A stretch of DNA of 6,568 nucleotides from Verrucomicrobiaceae bacterium (GTDB lineage Bacteria; Verrucomicrobiota; Verrucomicrobiae; Verrucomicrobiales; Akkermansiaceae): the NCBI GenBank assembly GCA_947372405.1, contig CANBTO010000292.1:1-6568 (forward strand). Reading direction: 5' to 3'. The notes under the pieces are model-generated. The model made no database searches and was not told the DNA's origin. It worked only from the letters and a program-made list of their open reading frames with translations. A program made the position numbers and the translations under genes. This document shows, one piece after another, positions 6,519 to 6,568 of the stretch; the first letter of the stretch is position 1; every line of letters starts with the position of its first letter.

Positions 6519-6568
6519 GGGAAACTTAAATAGGCCCAAGGGAAACTCAAATAGGTTCAAGGGAAACT
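6519..6568. repeat. 21-bp direct tandem repeat running off the right edge
   Basis: Two full 21-bp units (6519-6539 and 6540-6560) and the first 8 bases of a third (6561-6568) are visible. Each unit reads gggaaact, then t or c, then aaatagg, then cc or tt, then caa, so the full units differ at three positions, all C/T changes. The window ends inside the array, so copy number is unknown. The period is a multiple of three. In the frame of the first GGG each unit reads GKLK-stop, so the array is closed to translation in that frame. There are no spacers, so it is not a CRISPR array. Confidence 0.85.

Noticed and set aside
6453..6533. A 26-codon frame (MPVLDLSTVKAK...) ending in the first tandem repeat
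   Set aside because: It is very short, has no ribosome binding site or homologue that I recognise, and ends in repeat DNA. It is kept only as context for the repeat finding.
6519..6568. A CRISPR array at the right edge
   Set aside because: The 21-bp units are joined directly with no unique spacers and no Cas gene is present.

Overview
The window looks like ordinary chromosome from a GC-rich, Gram-negative-type bacterium. A member of the Verrucomicrobiota (Luteolibacter/Verrucomicrobiaceae-like) is my best guess. This rests on the combination of genes (secreted subtilase with a CARDB-like tail, C39-like secreted peptidase, DUF3592 protein, Tat-lipoprotein polysaccharide deacetylase, membrane dynamin-like GTPase) and on the near absence of Shine-Dalgarno sequences before the starts. 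The taxonomic call is an inference; no marker gene is present.

Layout. Positions 1-518 are visibly less GC-rich and hold the tail of one plus-strand gene and a small two-helix membrane protein with UspB-like architecture. A good intrinsic terminator follows at 559-590. A minus-strand pair occupies 606-2985: an upstream membrane-anchored or secreted subtilisin-like protease (1369-2985) and, overlapping its end by 23 bp, a secreted C39/papain-like cysteine peptidase homologue (606-1391). An 86-bp divergent spacer (2986-3071) separates this pair from the plus-strand genes. These are a DUF3592 membrane protein (3072-3590), then a 115-bp gap with a strong imperfect hairpin, then a NodB-type polysaccharide deacetylase with a twin-arginine lipoprotein signal (3706-4659). 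A dynamin-like GTPase with a C-terminal pair of membrane helices (4663-6390) starts 3 bp (GTG) or 15 bp (ATG) after the deacetylase stop. The last 178 bp contain no convincing gene. They hold a cluster of CACGG/CCGTG inverted repeats and the beginning of a 21-bp tandem repeat that runs off the window edge.

Functionally everything concerns the cell envelope. Two secreted proteolytic proteins are made from one transcript unit. On the other side a lipid-anchored polysaccharide or peptidoglycan deacetylase is probably co-transcribed with a membrane-remodelling GTPase. I see no phage, transposase, CRISPR or toxin-antitoxin hallmark. The most unusual points are the deacetylase/dynamin pairing, the overlapping protease pair, the non-canonical G4 motif of the GTPase, and the tandem repeat at the right edge.
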